From: Streptomyces sp. 11x1
Lineage (GTDB): Bacteria; Actinomycetota; Actinomycetes; Streptomycetales; Streptomycetaceae
Direction: 5' to 3'
NCBI RefSeq assembly: GCF_032598905.1
Contig: NZ_CP122458.1
Location: forward strand, 930,001-994,000
Length of the DNA stretch: 64,000 bases
Program-made: the position numbers and the translations under genes
Notes under the pieces: model-generated
Told to the model about the DNA's origin: nothing
What the model saw: the letters and a program-made list of their open reading frames with translations, nothing else
The model's database searches: none
Shown: piece by piece, positions 48,039 to 57,406 of the stretch
Layout: every line of letters starts with the position of its first letter
Position numbering within the stretch: position 1 is the first letter of the stretch

Positions 48039-49601
48039 ATGACGGCGACGACGGGAACCACGACCACCAAGGGTTTCCGCAGCGCGGAGCTGGGCTGGCC
48101 CGAGCTGCACCGCATACCGCACCCGCCGTACCGGATCCCCGTCATCGGCGACGCCCTCGGGACGAACCTGCGGACGCCCGTCCAGGAGTCCCTGCGGCTC
48201 GGGCGGCGGCTCGGGCCGATCTTCCGGCGGAAGGCGTTCACCAAGGAGATCGTGTTCGTCGGGGGCGCGGACCTCGCGGCCGAACTGGCGGACGAGTCAC
48301 GGTTCGCCAAGCACGTGGGGGTGGGCGTCGCCAATCTGCGCCCGGTGGCCGGGGACGGGCTCTTCACGGCCTACAACCACGAGCCCAACTGGCAGCTCGC
48401 CCACGACGTCCTCGCCCCGGGCTTCAGCCGGGAGGCCATGGCCGGGTATCACCCACTGATGCTCGACGTCGCCGAGCGGCTGATGGATCACTGGGACCGG
48501 GCGGGCGAGGCCGGCGAGACCGTGGACGTGCCCGGTGACATGACCAAGCTGACGCTGGAGACGATCGCCCGCACCGGCTTCGGCCACGACTTCGGCTCCT
48601 TCGAACGCTCCCGGCCGCACCCCTTCGTGAAGGCGATGGTCGGCACCCTGACCTACGCCCAGCGCCGCAACGTCGTCCCCGACCCGCTGGTGCCCCTGCT
48701 GCTGCGGGACGCCGCCCGGCACAACCGGGCGGACATGGCCCACCTCAACGAGACGGTCGACGCGGTGGTGCGGGCGCGGCGGTCCTCCGCCGGCACCGGG
48801 GGCCGACTCGGTGTCCGTGGCGCCGGGGCCGGGAGCGGTGATCTGCTCGACCGGATGCTGGAGACGGCGCATCCGGAGACCGGGGAGCGGCTGTCCGCCG
48901 AGAACGTACGACGGCAGGTCATCACCTTCCTGGTCGCCGGGCACGAGACCACCTCGGGCGCCCTGTCCTTCGCCCTGCACTACCTCGCCCGGCACCCGGA
49001 CCTGGCGGCCCGCGCCCGCGCCGAGGTGGACCGGGTGTGGGGCGACACCGTACGGCCGGGCTACGAGCAGGTGGCCAGACTGCGGTACGTGCGCCGGGTG
49101 CTGGACGAGGCGCTGCGGCTGTGGCCGACGGCGCCCGCCTTCTCCCGGGAGGCCCGCGGGGACACCGTACTGGGCGGGGTCCATCCGATGCGACGCGGCG
49201 CCTGGGCGCTGCTGCTGACGGCGATGCTGCACCGCGACCCGGCGGTGTGGGGCGCTGACGCCGACCGGTTCGACCCGGACCGCTTCGAGGCGGCAGCGGT
49301 GCGCTCGCGGGCACCGCACACGTTCAAGCCGTTCGGTACGGGGGCCCGGGCCTGCATCGGCCGCCAGTTCGCGTTGCACGAGGCCACGCTGGTGCTGGGC
49401 CTGCTGCTGCGCCGGTACGAGCTGAGCCCGGAGCCGGGGTACCGGCTGCGGGTGGCGGAACGGCTGACCTTGATGCCGGAGGGGCTGCGGCTGAACGTGG
49501 AGCGACGGAAAGGGGTGGTGGGACGGGCCACCGCAGAGCACCCGTCACCGCCGCCCCCGGCGTCGCCGTCACGCTGTCCAGTGACCGGGGCGGGTGACTG
49601 A
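48039..49601 (+). CDS. Stand-alone CYP102-like cytochrome P450
   Basis: 520 residues. Start ATG 48039 with GGGAGAGG 6 bases upstream. Heme-thiolate loop FGTGARACIGRQFALHEATLVLGLLLRRYEL with Cys near 439; I-helix AGHETTSGALSF (~300) with the acid-threonine pair; ExxR in EALRLWP (~358). The whole C-terminal half matches the P450 BM3 heme domain, but there is no fused FMN/FAD reductase, as in CYP102B of Streptomyces. Expected to hydroxylate fatty acids, needing separate ferredoxin/reductase partners. A CYP102-type reductase remnant lies 6 kb away at 41.5 kb. Confidence 0.93.
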   Translation: MTATTGTTTTKGFRSAELGWPELHRIPHPPYRIPVIGDALGTNLRTPVQESLRLGRRLGPIFRRKAFTKEIVFVGGADLAAELADESRFAKHVGVGVANLRPVAGDGLFTAYNHEPNWQLAHDVLAPGFSREAMAGYHPLMLDVAERLMDHWDRAGEAGETVDVPGDMTKLTLETIARTGFGHDFGSFERSRPHPFVKAMVGTLTYAQRRNVVPDPLVPLLLRDAARHNRADMAHLNETVDAVVRARRSSAGTGGRLGVRGAGAGSGDLLDRMLETAHPETGERLSAENVRRQVITFLVAGHETTSGALSFALHYLARHPDLAARARAEVDRVWGDTVRPGYEQVARLRYVRRVLDEALRLWPTAPAFSREARGDTVLGGVHPMRRGAWALLLTAMLHRDPAVWGADADRFDPDRFEAAAVRSRAPHTFKPFGTGARACIGRQFALHEATLVLGLLLRRYELSPEPGYRLRVAERLTLMPEGLRLNVERRKGVVGRATAEHPSPPPPASPSRCPVTGAGD

Positions 49602-50408
49602 GGTCGGCAGCCGGGTGCAGGCGGTGCCGCGGGCCGCGTTGAGCTGGGGCTGGGTCAGGAAGAACGCGCCGGTCAGGTCCGCGTCGGTGAGGTCGGTGTC
49701 GCGGAGGTCGGCGCCGATCAGGTCCGCACCGCGCAGATCGGCGCCGGTCAGGTCGGCGGCTATGAGGTAGGCACCCCGCAGGTCGGCCTTTCTGAGGTCG
49801 GCCCCTTTGAGGCGGGCACCGATGAGGTCGGCCCCCCGCCGGTTGCGCCCGCGTCCGGCGCCGGCGCGCATGAGGTCGCTGACCCTCAGCAGCAGCACGT
49901 TGACACGCTGCCGGTGCGCGGCGACGTCCAGCTCCGCCAGTTCCTCCGCCGTCCCCCCGGTCAGCCGCTCGGTCTCGTCGAGCGCGCGGCGCAGGTCGGC
50001 GTGCACGGGACGGGCGGCGGGGAGGGTGAGCGACTCGGTCAAGTACCAGAGGAGTTCGTGGAGTTGACGCACGACCGGGAAGACATCGAACATCCGCCGG
50101 GCGTGCTCGCGACCGCCGGTGCGCCAGCTCTCACCCCCGAACGTGCCCTGCGAGACCTTCTGTCCGGCGCCGAAGCAGTCGTAGACCGTGCAGCCGGTGA
50201 ACCCCTCGCCCCGGAGCCGGTCGTGGATGCCGCAGCGGAAGTCCTCCGCGAGGTTGCCGCACGGCCGGCCCGCGGCCTTGTCGACGGCGAAGTCGGCCGA
50301 GCGGGCGAAGGGCAGGGCGACGCAGCACAGGCCGAAGCAACTGCCGCAGTCCGCGCGCAGATCACGCAGGTCGGGCGCGCGGCGGGCCGCACCGGATGTC
50401 TGTTCCAT
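49569..50408 (-). CDS. Pentapeptide-repeat protein with Cys-rich N-terminal region
   Basis: About 279 residues from ATG 50408 (AGGG nine bases upstream). The N-terminal part has clustered cysteines (DCGSCFGLCCVALP, GRPCGNL, FRCGIHDRL, FTGCTVYDCFGAG) that could bind metal. The C-terminal third is a run of A(D/N)LXX repeats (GADLIGARLKGADLRKADLRGAYLIAADLTGADLRGADLIGADLRDTDL), forming a right-handed quadrilateral beta-helix of about nine coils. Such repeats can mimic DNA and bind gyrase, or serve other roles. Convergent overlap of 33 bases with the P450 gene. Confidence 0.88.
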   Translation of the reverse strand: MEQTSGAARRAPDLRDLRADCGSCFGLCCVALPFARSADFAVDKAAGRPCGNLAEDFRCGIHDRLRGEGFTGCTVYDCFGAGQKVSQGTFGGESWRTGGREHARRMFDVFPVVRQLHELLWYLTESLTLPAARPVHADLRRALDETERLTGGTAEELAELDVAAHRQRVNVLLLRVSDLMRAGAGRGRNRRGADLIGARLKGADLRKADLRGAYLIAADLTGADLRGADLIGADLRDTDLTDADLTGAFFLTQPQLNAARGTACTRLPTSVTRPGHWTA

Positions 50409-50467
50409 ACGGCTCACCCTAACGAGAACTCACCGAGGGGTCCGCCGTGCACCACGAGCCCCGCACG

Positions 50468-51220
50468 TCACCGGGGGAACACCTCGAAGGCCACCGCGGG
50501 CCGCCCGCCGAACCGCTCGCCCGTGGCGCGGGCGTACCCGGTCAGGAATGCGCGGGCGTAGGTCTCCGGGTCCTCCTGCGTCAGTGCCTCGATATAGGTG
50601 CGGTGCTCCAGGAGGGAGGCGACGGCGCGGTCGAGGCCGGGGCCGGCGTCGACGGCGTGGGTGGGGCTGGAGGAACCGGCGACGGCGACCCAGCGGACGC
50701 CGTTCCAGGGCTCCAGCCCCTGTTCGACGAGTTCGGGGAAGATCCAGCGGTTCCCCGCGTCCCCGGCGGCGTCCAGGGTCGCGCGGCCCACCGCCACGTG
50801 GTCGGGTGTGTTCCAGGCGACGCCGCCCCAGGTGTCGCGGTGGTTGAGGGTGATGAGCAGTTCGGGTCGGTGGCGGCGGACGGCGGCCGCGATGTCTCGG
50901 CGCAGCGTGGGCCCGTACTCGACGACGCCGTCCGCGTGGTCGAGGAACTCGACCTCCGACACGCCCACGACGGCCGCGCTCGCCCGCTGCTCCCGCTCCC
51001 GCAGCGGGCCGCACCGCGCGGGTTCCAGCGTGTCGATGCCCGCCTCGCCACGGGTCACCAGGACGTAGGCGACCTCACGGCCCGCGTCGGTCCACGCGGC
51101 GATCGCCGCCGAGCACCCGTACTCGAGGTCGTCCGGATGGGCCACGACGGCAAGAGCACGCCGCCAGTCCTCGGGCATGGGCGCGAGCTGCTCCGGCTGA
51201 ACCTTCTGGGGGGCGGTCAT
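50468..51220 (-). CDS. PIG-L family deacetylase (MshB/LmbE type)
   Basis: 250 residues. The metal-binding motif AHPDDLEYG at residues ~27-35 and LNHRDTWGG with [11 protein letters not shown] supply the His/Asp/His ligands. LmbE-like Zn amidohydrolases deacetylate sugar amides: mycothiol intermediates or conjugates (MshB, Mca), or antibiotics. Housekeeping mshB in Streptomyces is a different length and context, so this may be a paralogue. It precedes a GNAT gene by 9 bases on the same strand; the two may be co-transcribed. Confidence 0.88.
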   Translation of the reverse strand: MTAPQKVQPEQLAPMPEDWRRALAVVAHPDDLEYGCSAAIAAWTDAGREVAYVLVTRGEAGIDTLEPARCGPLREREQRASAAVVGVSEVEFLDHADGVVEYGPTLRRDIAAAVRRHRPELLITLNHRDTWGGVAWNTPDHVAVGRATLDAAGDAGNRWIFPELVEQGLEPWNGVRWVAVAGSSSPTHAVDAGPGLDRAVASLLEHRTYIEALTQEDPETYARAFLTGYARATGERFGGRPAVAFEVFPR

Positions 51221-51229
51221 GTCGGCACA

Positions 51230-51733
51230 TTAGACCCTGGGCGCCGGCCCCGCACGAAGCGGATCCGCGCTCCCACCGCCCCCCGAACCCCCCTTCATCA
51301 CGCGATACATGCCGATCGAGTCGTGCGTGGCAGTGTCGGCGAAGCCGAACTGCTCGTAGAGGAAGCGGGCGGGGCCGTCGGCGATCAGGGAGACGTACGC
51401 CGTGGCGGGGGCCCGGCGTTCCAGCTCGCCGGTGAGCGCGGCCATGATGCGCTTGCCGAGGCCGCGGCCCTGGTGGGCGGGGTGGACGCAGATGTCGACG
51501 ATCTGGAACGCGGTGCCACCGTCGCCGATGACCCGGCCCATCCCGATGGGCTCCCCCGCGTGCCGGAGTATCACCCCGTGCCAGGTGTGCGGGAGGGCGA
51601 GGGCCACGGCTTCGGGGTCCTTGTCGGAGAGACCGGCATCGGTGCGCAGACGGCGGAAGACCTCGATGGAGGGCACGCCGACACTCAGTTCGTACGGGCC
51701 ACAAAGGTCGTAAGGGTCACTATTACCAGGCAT
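51230..51733 (-). CDS. GNAT-family N-acetyltransferase
   Basis: 167 residues. The acetyl-CoA motif FQIVDICVHPAHQGRGLGKRIMAALTGEL (HQGRGLG near residue 90) and the C-terminal ADGPARFLYEQFGF helix are typical. A TAGCAT hexamer and the inverted repeat GCATG-CATTA-CATGC (51730-51744) straddle the start, so the mRNA may be leaderless at ATG 51733. The gene lies 9 bases upstream of the PIG-L gene in the same direction. Confidence 0.88.
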   Translation of the reverse strand: MPGNSDPYDLCGPYELSVGVPSIEVFRRLRTDAGLSDKDPEAVALALPHTWHGVILRHAGEPIGMGRVIGDGGTAFQIVDICVHPAHQGRGLGKRIMAALTGELERRAPATAYVSLIADGPARFLYEQFGFADTATHDSIGMYRVMKGGSGGGGSADPLRAGPAPRV

Positions 51734-51769
51734 GCATTACATGCTAGGCGGTGACGCCGAACGCCGACG

Positions 51770-53119
51770 TCACACCTCGTCCCGCGTGAGCGCCAGCAGG
51801 CGGTCCAGCACCCTCGGCCCGCCCGCGCGTACGCCGTCGTGTTCGAACTCGTCCGTGACCCAGGTGCGCAGGCCCCGGATCGAGCGGGCCGTCCGCAGGG
51901 AGTGGGCGGTGTCGACGTACATGTCGTCGTGGTAGATCGCGGCGGCGACCGGGACCTCGTTGGCGGCGAGTTGCTCCGGGTCGTACAGGGGCAGCCAGCC
52001 CCGCTCCTCGGCCAGAGCCTCGGCGGTTTCGCGCAGGGGCCGCAGGGCGGGGTCGTTGTCGAACATCCAGGGGTGCACGGACTCCCCGGTGAACAGCAGC
52101 GGTCCGTCGCCGGTCAGTGTCTTGGCGGCGTCGAACTGCGGGAGCCGCCCGCGCACCCGCTCCGCCGCCCAGCTCGTGGGGCCCGGGTCCTGGCCGTAGA
52201 TGGCCTCGTGCAGGAGGGCGTAGAGAGGGTGACCGGCGTACGACAGCAGGCCCTGGACCTCCTCCTGGAAGGAGTCGGAGAGGACGGGGCCCCGCAGAGT
52301 GGGGACGAAGGCGTTCTCCAGCAGGAAGTGCAGGCGGTGGCTGCCGTCGCCGCGGCCGAGGAGGATGCCGAGGGACTGGAACGCCTCGACGGTGAAGCGG
52401 TGGCCGTTCGGCAGGACCACGTCCTGCTGGAGCAGGTGCTCGGCGATCTGCCGGGCCCGCTCGACGTCCTGGGGGTAGCGGGCGTAGTGCGCGGCGACCT
52501 TGCGTTCGATGCGCGGGAACGCGGCCTGGTAGACCTCCTCGGCGGTCGCGTCGAGGGAGGGCAGTCCGCCGGTGATGACGACCCGGCTGAGACCCTCGGG
52601 TGCCTCGGAGAGATAGGTGACCGCGCAGAAGCCGCCGAAGCTCTGGCCGAGGACGGCCCAGGGGGCGCCGCCGGTGATCTCGGGGCGGATGGCCTCGCAG
52701 TCGCGGACGATGGAGTCCGCGCGGAAGTGGGCCAGATAGTCGGCCTGTTCGACGGGGCCGCCGCGCAGCGGGAGGGTCTGGCGGTTGGCGGGGGTGGAGG
52801 CGCCGGTGCCACGCTGGTCCAGGAGCAGCACGCGGTAGTCGTCGAGGGCCCGTCCCAGCCAGGCCTCGCGGCCGACGAAACGGTTCGCCCCGAAGCCGGG
52901 GCCGCCTTGCAGATAGACCAGCCAGGGCAGTTCGGCGTCCGCCTTGTCGCTCGCGACGACCTCGCGTGCGAAGAGTTCGATCCGCTCACCCGACGGGTCG
53001 TCGTGCTTGAGGGGGACGGTGAAGCGGCGGTCGGTGAGGACGACACCGGGCTGCCGGTAGCTGACGGACAACGGGGCTCCCTGAGCGGACGGATTCCAGG
53101 CCGTGGTCCAGTCCAGCAC
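51770..53119 (-). CDS. Proline-iminopeptidase-like S33 alpha/beta hydrolase
   Basis: 449 residues from GTG 53119 (CGGAGAA 3-5 bases upstream). The oxyanion GGPGFG at residues 72-77, nucleophile GQSFGG with Ser160, and the cap region RVVITGGLPSLDATAEEVYQAAFPRIERKVAAHYARYP are those of S33 prolyl aminopeptidases (Pip). The catalytic Asp and His are placed in the last third (NEVPVAAAIYHDDMYVD, FEHDGVR). No signal peptide, so it is cytoplasmic; it removes N-terminal proline from peptides. Confidence 0.88.
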   Translation of the reverse strand: MLDWTTAWNPSAQGAPLSVSYRQPGVVLTDRRFTVPLKHDDPSGERIELFAREVVASDKADAELPWLVYLQGGPGFGANRFVGREAWLGRALDDYRVLLLDQRGTGASTPANRQTLPLRGGPVEQADYLAHFRADSIVRDCEAIRPEITGGAPWAVLGQSFGGFCAVTYLSEAPEGLSRVVITGGLPSLDATAEEVYQAAFPRIERKVAAHYARYPQDVERARQIAEHLLQQDVVLPNGHRFTVEAFQSLGILLGRGDGSHRLHFLLENAFVPTLRGPVLSDSFQEEVQGLLSYAGHPLYALLHEAIYGQDPGPTSWAAERVRGRLPQFDAAKTLTGDGPLLFTGESVHPWMFDNDPALRPLRETAEALAEERGWLPLYDPEQLAANEVPVAAAIYHDDMYVDTAHSLRTARSIRGLRTWVTDEFEHDGVRAGGPRVLDRLLALTRDEV

Positions 53120-53216
53120 AGATTCTCCGCCCGGCCGACCCCGTGGATCAAGAAATTGTCGCTGAACCCGGGATCAGCACGACGGCCGCCCTCGTACGCG
53201 CCTACTGAACGGGCAC

Positions 53217-54242
53217 TCAGCGCGCCGCGAGGCTGGAGCGCCGCACCACCAGTTCCGGCTGGAGGACGACCCGCCGGTGCTCGTGCGGGACGGGCGCGGT
53301 CTCGGCCTCGGTCTCCTCCAGCAGGAGCTCGGCGGCGAGCGCACCCATCGTGACGGCGGGCTGCCGTACGGAGGTGAGGGGGACGGCTGCGGCGGCGGCG
53401 AACTCGATGTCGTCGTAGCCGACGATGGCGAGGTCGTCGGGGACGCTCACCCCGGCCGCGTACATGGCCTGGAGCACGCCGAGGGCGAGCAGGTCGTTGG
53501 CGCAGAACACGGCGGTCGGACGGTCGGCGAGGCCGAGGAGGCGGGCGCCCGCGTCTCGGCCGGCGGCCACGTCGAGGCGCTCGGTGGGCAGTTCCCGCAG
53601 GGCCTCGGGGCCGAGTCCCGCCTCCTGCAGGGCGCCCAGGGCGCCGGTACGGCGGTCGCGGACCTGGTTGAGGCCCGCCGGTCCGCTGACGTACGCGATG
53701 GAGCGGTGGCCCGCGTCCACCAGATGCCGTACGGCGAGGGCGCCGCCCGCCACGTCGTCGACGGAGACCGAGCACTCGGTGGTGCCCTCGGCGACCCGGT
53801 CGACGAGGACGAAGGGGATGCCGTGGCGGCGGAACGCCTCGATGTTGCGTCCCGTGGCGTCGGCGGGGGTCAGCAGCACCCCGCGCACCCGCTGCTCGGC
53901 GAAGAGCGAGAGGTACTCGGACTCCTCGCCGGCGCTCTGCGCGCTGTTGCAGACCATCACGCCGAGTCCGGCGTCGCGCGCGGCCCGCTCGGCACCGCGC
54001 GCGACGTCGACGAAGAAGGGGTTGCCCATGTCGAGCACGAGCAGCCCCATGATGCGGCTCCGCCCGGCCCGCAACTGGCGCGCCGACTCGCTGCGGACAT
54101 AGCCGAGGCGGTCGATGGCGGCCAGCACACGGGCCCGGGTGCCGGAGGCCACCGAGTCGGGCCGGTTGATGACGTTCGAGACCGTGCCGACGGAGACTCC
54201 GGCGGCGGCGGCGACGTCCTTGATACCCACCGACTGCGACAT
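53217..54242 (-). CDS. LacI-family regulator, probable rhamnose repressor
   Basis: 341 residues from ATG 54242 (GGAGG ten bases upstream). The helix-turn-helix IKDVAAAAGVSVGTVSNVINRPDSVASGTRARVLAAIDRLGYV includes the hinge region, followed by a periplasmic-binding-protein-like domain (MGLLVLDMGNPFFVDVARGAERAARDAGLGVMVCNS ... YVSGPAGLNQVRDR ... AVFCANDLLALGVLQ). It is the last gene of the minus-strand rhamnose block and a natural candidate to bind the TGAAWSGTTTCA-type operators at 61.0-61.2 kb. Assignment to rhamnose rests on position. Confidence 0.85.
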   Translation of the reverse strand: MSQSVGIKDVAAAAGVSVGTVSNVINRPDSVASGTRARVLAAIDRLGYVRSESARQLRAGRSRIMGLLVLDMGNPFFVDVARGAERAARDAGLGVMVCNSAQSAGEESEYLSLFAEQRVRGVLLTPADATGRNIEAFRRHGIPFVLVDRVAEGTTECSVSVDDVAGGALAVRHLVDAGHRSIAYVSGPAGLNQVRDRRTGALGALQEAGLGPEALRELPTERLDVAAGRDAGARLLGLADRPTAVFCANDLLALGVLQAMYAAGVSVPDDLAIVGYDDIEFAAAAAVPLTSVRQPAVTMGALAAELLLEETEAETAPVPHEHRRVVLQPELVVRRSSLAAR

Positions 54243-54377
54243 CGGACGGGGACCTCCAGGAAGGTACGGAGCGGCGGGCATACGGTCACATTACCGCCGG
54301 GCCTCAGCGGAAATGACCCGGTCAGCGGCGGAACGTTCCCGGCGTACGGGAGTATGGGAGTACGGGGGTACGACGGA

Positions 54378-55802
54378 TCAGGCGGGCAGCGCGAAGTCGA
54401 TCACGCGGAGCGCCGACGGTGTGGTGCCGCTCGACTTCACCTGGTACATCACGGACAGGACGTTGTCCTGGGCGATCCGGCTCTCGTCGAACACGACCTC
54501 GCCGAAGGCGTTGAGCCCCGAACCGTCGAACAGGATCCTCCAGTCGGTGTGCCCGGAGGCCGCGGTGGCTCCGGCGATCCGGCCGAACGGGAAGAGCGCG
54601 TAGGCGTTGTTGTACTTGTCCATGACCAGCTTGGTGCGCTGGCTGGAGTTCAGCGGCACCGGTATCTCGGTTTTCGTCCAGGCGCCGGAGGCGCTCTTGC
54701 GGACGAGGAAGGCGCGGCCGTTGGCGGTGCGGTCGGCGACGTAGTTCGTGGTGCACTGGCCGAAGCGGCCGGGGACGTAGCTGATGATGGCGTGCGGTCG
54801 GCCGGCGGAGTCGGTCCACTGGCTCTCCTGGTTCATCAGGGAGTGGTCCGGGTTGAGCGCGTCCACGACGAGACCGGCGTCGGTGACGGAGACCCGGTCG
54901 GAGCCGCCGGTGGTGCCGACGACGGCGCCCGCGTTGTTGCGCCAGGTGCGGCCCAGGTCGTCCGAGTAGACGTAGCCCGTGTCGTGGTTGGTGATGCCGC
55001 CGCTGTTGCACATCACGGCGTTGTTCTGCTCGCGCCAGGTGAACAGGGCGTGCAGGCGCCCGTTGCGGTCGTAGTCGATGCCGTGCAGGTACATGTTGCG
55101 GGCCGTCGAGGAACCGTGCTCGCTGGTGTAGGTGCCGGTGGAGGACGTCCACTCGCCGAGGTTGGTCCAGGAGGTGCCGTTGTACTCGGCGAGCGCGTTG
55201 CGGCCGTTGCCGGAGATGCCGGCACGGTAGCTCAGCTGGAGCTTGCCGTCGGGCATCGAGACGAACTGCGGGTAGGTGAACTGCGAGGTGAGCCCGAGCC
55301 CGTCGAGGGTGGGCTGCGGGGCGCCGAAGCGGCTCGTGGTCCAGCTCAGGCCGGCCGGATCGTCCATGAGGCCGGCGACGGACTTGACATAGGTGAAGCC
55401 GTCGCTGTGCGAGTCCATGTTGAGGTGGAGGCGGCCGTCGACCTTGGAGACGCCCATGGAGATGACGTTGTGGGAGTCGTTGTACCGCAGGGTGTGGCCG
55501 ACCTTGACGGTGGACCAGGTGCCGGAGCCGAGAGCGCGGCGGCCGACGACGGCGTTGCGGTCGGCGGTGTACCAGACGGCGTACTGGTAGCCCTTGTAGG
55601 TGAGCAGGGCGTTCTTCTGGAACGCGTTGTTGTTGACCAGTCCGTCGTAGGAGACGAAGTAGATGGCCTGGCTGTCCAGCAGGGTGTTGCCGGTCTGGGT
55701 GACCGAGGGGCCGGGGTCGGCGGCACGGGCGGTGGCGGCGCCGAGGGAGGGGGTCACCACGGCGCCGGCGAGTGCGGCACCGAGCAGCGTTCGTCTCTTC
55801 AT
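54378..55802 (-). CDS. Secreted BNR_4-repeat protein (candidate rhamnosyl-uronate lyase/hydrolase)
   Basis: 474 residues. Tat/Sec-type signal (KRRTLLGAALAGAVVTPSLGAATARA, ~1-27), then a seven-bladed beta-propeller of the BNR_4 class: YAVWYTADRNAVVGRRALGSGTW, HNVISMGVSKVDGRLHLNMDSH, FTYPQFVSMPDGKLQLSYRAG, HGIDYDRNGRLHALFTWREQNN, GYVYSDDLGRTWRNNAG and MDKYNNAYALFPFGRIAG. This fold is shared by GH145 alpha-L-rhamnosidases and PL24/PL25/PL27 lyases acting at rhamnose-glucuronate linkages. Encoded directly after rhamnose mutarotase and the rhamnose importer, so release of rhamnose from an external polymer is the likely task. The exact chemistry is not readable. Confidence 0.8.
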   Translation of the reverse strand: MKRRTLLGAALAGAVVTPSLGAATARAADPGPSVTQTGNTLLDSQAIYFVSYDGLVNNNAFQKNALLTYKGYQYAVWYTADRNAVVGRRALGSGTWSTVKVGHTLRYNDSHNVISMGVSKVDGRLHLNMDSHSDGFTYVKSVAGLMDDPAGLSWTTSRFGAPQPTLDGLGLTSQFTYPQFVSMPDGKLQLSYRAGISGNGRNALAEYNGTSWTNLGEWTSSTGTYTSEHGSSTARNMYLHGIDYDRNGRLHALFTWREQNNAVMCNSGGITNHDTGYVYSDDLGRTWRNNAGAVVGTTGGSDRVSVTDAGLVVDALNPDHSLMNQESQWTDSAGRPHAIISYVPGRFGQCTTNYVADRTANGRAFLVRKSASGAWTKTEIPVPLNSSQRTKLVMDKYNNAYALFPFGRIAGATAASGHTDWRILFDGSGLNAFGEVVFDESRIAQDNVLSVMYQVKSSGTTPSALRVIDFALPA

Positions 55803-55883
55803 CTCGGGGGACTCCGTCGTCGAACGAGAAGGGGTACGGGAAGGGCTGGCAACAGGATTGCGAGAGGGACTTGCGGGAGGGGT

Positions 55884-56204
55884 TCAGGCGAGGTGGAAGA
55901 CCTCGGTGAGCGGCTTCATGGCCTCGTCGGGACGGGCGCCGTCGAGGGACTCGAAGAACGGGGCCATCTCCTTCTGCCAGCGGGCGTTGACCTCGGCGGC
56001 CTCCATGCCGGCCAGCGCCGCCTGGAAGTCCTCGGTCTCCAGGTAGCCGACCAGCAGGCCGTCGTCGCGCAGGAAGAGAGAGTAGTTGTGCCAGCCGGTG
56101 GCCGAGAGTGCTTCGAGCATCTCCGGCCACACGGCGGCGTGCCGCTCGCGGTACTCGTCGATCCGGTCCTGGCGGACCTTGAGGAGGAAGCAGACGCGCT
56201 GCAT
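55884..56204 (-). CDS. rhaM: L-rhamnose mutarotase
   Basis: 106 residues, the exact family length. QRVCFLLKVRQDRIDEYRERHAAVWPEMLEAL, GWHNYSLFLRDDGLLVGYLETEDFQAAL and the terminal EVNARWQKEMAPFFE, with the catalytic Tyr/His pattern (YREYRERH; WHNYS) of RhaU/RhaM. It interconverts alpha- and beta-L-rhamnopyranose so that isomerase and transporter can use both anomers. Cotranscribed with the ABC importer upstream (51-base gap). Confidence 0.93.
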   Translation of the reverse strand: MQRVCFLLKVRQDRIDEYRERHAAVWPEMLEALSATGWHNYSLFLRDDGLLVGYLETEDFQAALAGMEAAEVNARWQKEMAPFFESLDGARPDEAMKPLTEVFHLA

Positions 56205-56255
56205 GAGATACCGCTCCTGGGGGTGAGGGGGGTGGCTGTAACGCGTGGGCGGAGA

Positions 56256-57338
56256 TCAGAAGTTGAACTTGTCGATGTTCTCCTTGTTGAACACGGTGGG
56301 CTTGCCGAGGCTGATGACGCCGTCCTTGCCGATGGTGTACTCGCCCATGTCACCGGCGGTGAAGGTCTCGCCCTCCTTGCCGGTGATCTGGCCGGAGACC
56401 AGCGCCACGGCGGTACGGGCGGCCAGCTCGCCGAGCTTGGCCGGGTCCCACAGCTCGAAGCCCTCGACCGTGCCGTCCTTGACGTACTTGCGCATGTCGT
56501 TGGGGGTGCCGAGGCCGGTCAGCTTGACCTTGCCCTTGTACTTGGAGCCCGACAGGTACTGGGCGGCGGCCTTGATGCCGACCGTGGTCGGGGAGATGAT
56601 CCCCTTCAGGTTCGGGTACTCCTGGAGCAGGCCCTGGGTCTGCTGGAAGGACTTCTGGGCGTCGTCGTCACCGTAGGCGACCTTGACGAGCTTGATGTCC
56701 TTGTACTTGGGGTCGTTGAGTTCGTCCTTCATGAACTCGATCCAGGTGTTCTGGTTGGTCGCGGTCTGCGCGGCCGACAGGATCGCGATCTCGCCCTTGT
56801 AGTCGATCTGCTCGGCGAGCAGCTGGACCTCGGTGCGGCCCAGGTCCTCGGCGCCGGCCTGCGAGACGAAGGCGTTGCGGCACTCCGGCTTGGTGTCGGA
56901 GTCGTAGGTGACGACCTTGATGTCGTTGCTCATGGCCTGCTTGAGCGCGGTGCACAGGGCGCCCGGGTCCTGCGCGGAGACGGCCATGGCGTCGACCTGC
57001 TGCTGGGTGAGCGTGTTGACGTAGTTGACCTGGCCGGAGGTGTCCGTGGCGCTGGAGGGGCCGACCTCCTTGTAGCTGGAGCCCAGCTCCTTGAGGGCAG
57101 CCTCGCCGCCCTTGTCGGCGGAGGTGAAGTAGGGGTTGTTGACCTGCTTCGGCAGGAAGCCGACGGTCAGGCCCTTCTTCAGCTCGGCGTTCGGGTCGGC
57201 CTTGCCGGTGGCCGCGGCCGAGGCGGAGTCGTCCTTGACGTCGCTCTTCGTGGTGCCGCCGCAGGCGGTGACGGCGAGGGCGAAGGAGGTGACGGCGGCG
57301 AGAGCCGCACAAGAACGGCGGAGGGTTGCCTTGCGCAT
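56256..57338 (-). CDS. rhaS: L-rhamnose ABC transporter substrate-binding lipoprotein
   Basis: 360 residues from ATG 57338. Lipoprotein signal ending TACGG (Cys26), then a Ser/Lys linker and a type-I periplasmic-binding fold: LTVGFLPKQVNNPYFTSADKGGEAALKELG, VDAMAVSAQDPGALCTALKQAMSNDIKVVTYDSDT, ISPTTVGIKAAAQYLSG and the C-terminal FTAGDMGEYTIGKDGVISLG. The QVNNPYF and DSDT patterns are those of RhaS/RbsB-type proteins. Followed (68-base gap upstream) by the two permeases. It captures rhamnose outside the membrane. Confidence 0.92.
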   Translation of the reverse strand: MRKATLRRSCAALAAVTSFALAVTACGGTTKSDVKDDSASAAATGKADPNAELKKGLTVGFLPKQVNNPYFTSADKGGEAALKELGSSYKEVGPSSATDTSGQVNYVNTLTQQQVDAMAVSAQDPGALCTALKQAMSNDIKVVTYDSDTKPECRNAFVSQAGAEDLGRTEVQLLAEQIDYKGEIAILSAAQTATNQNTWIEFMKDELNDPKYKDIKLVKVAYGDDDAQKSFQQTQGLLQEYPNLKGIISPTTVGIKAAAQYLSGSKYKGKVKLTGLGTPNDMRKYVKDGTVEGFELWDPAKLGELAARTAVALVSGQITGKEGETFTAGDMGEYTIGKDGVISLGKPTVFNKENIDKFNF

Positions 57339-57406
57339 GAGAGGTCCTTTGATACGGAGGGGCGGGCGGTTGGGCGGTACGGGTTCGGCGGTGGGGGTCC
57401 AGCCGT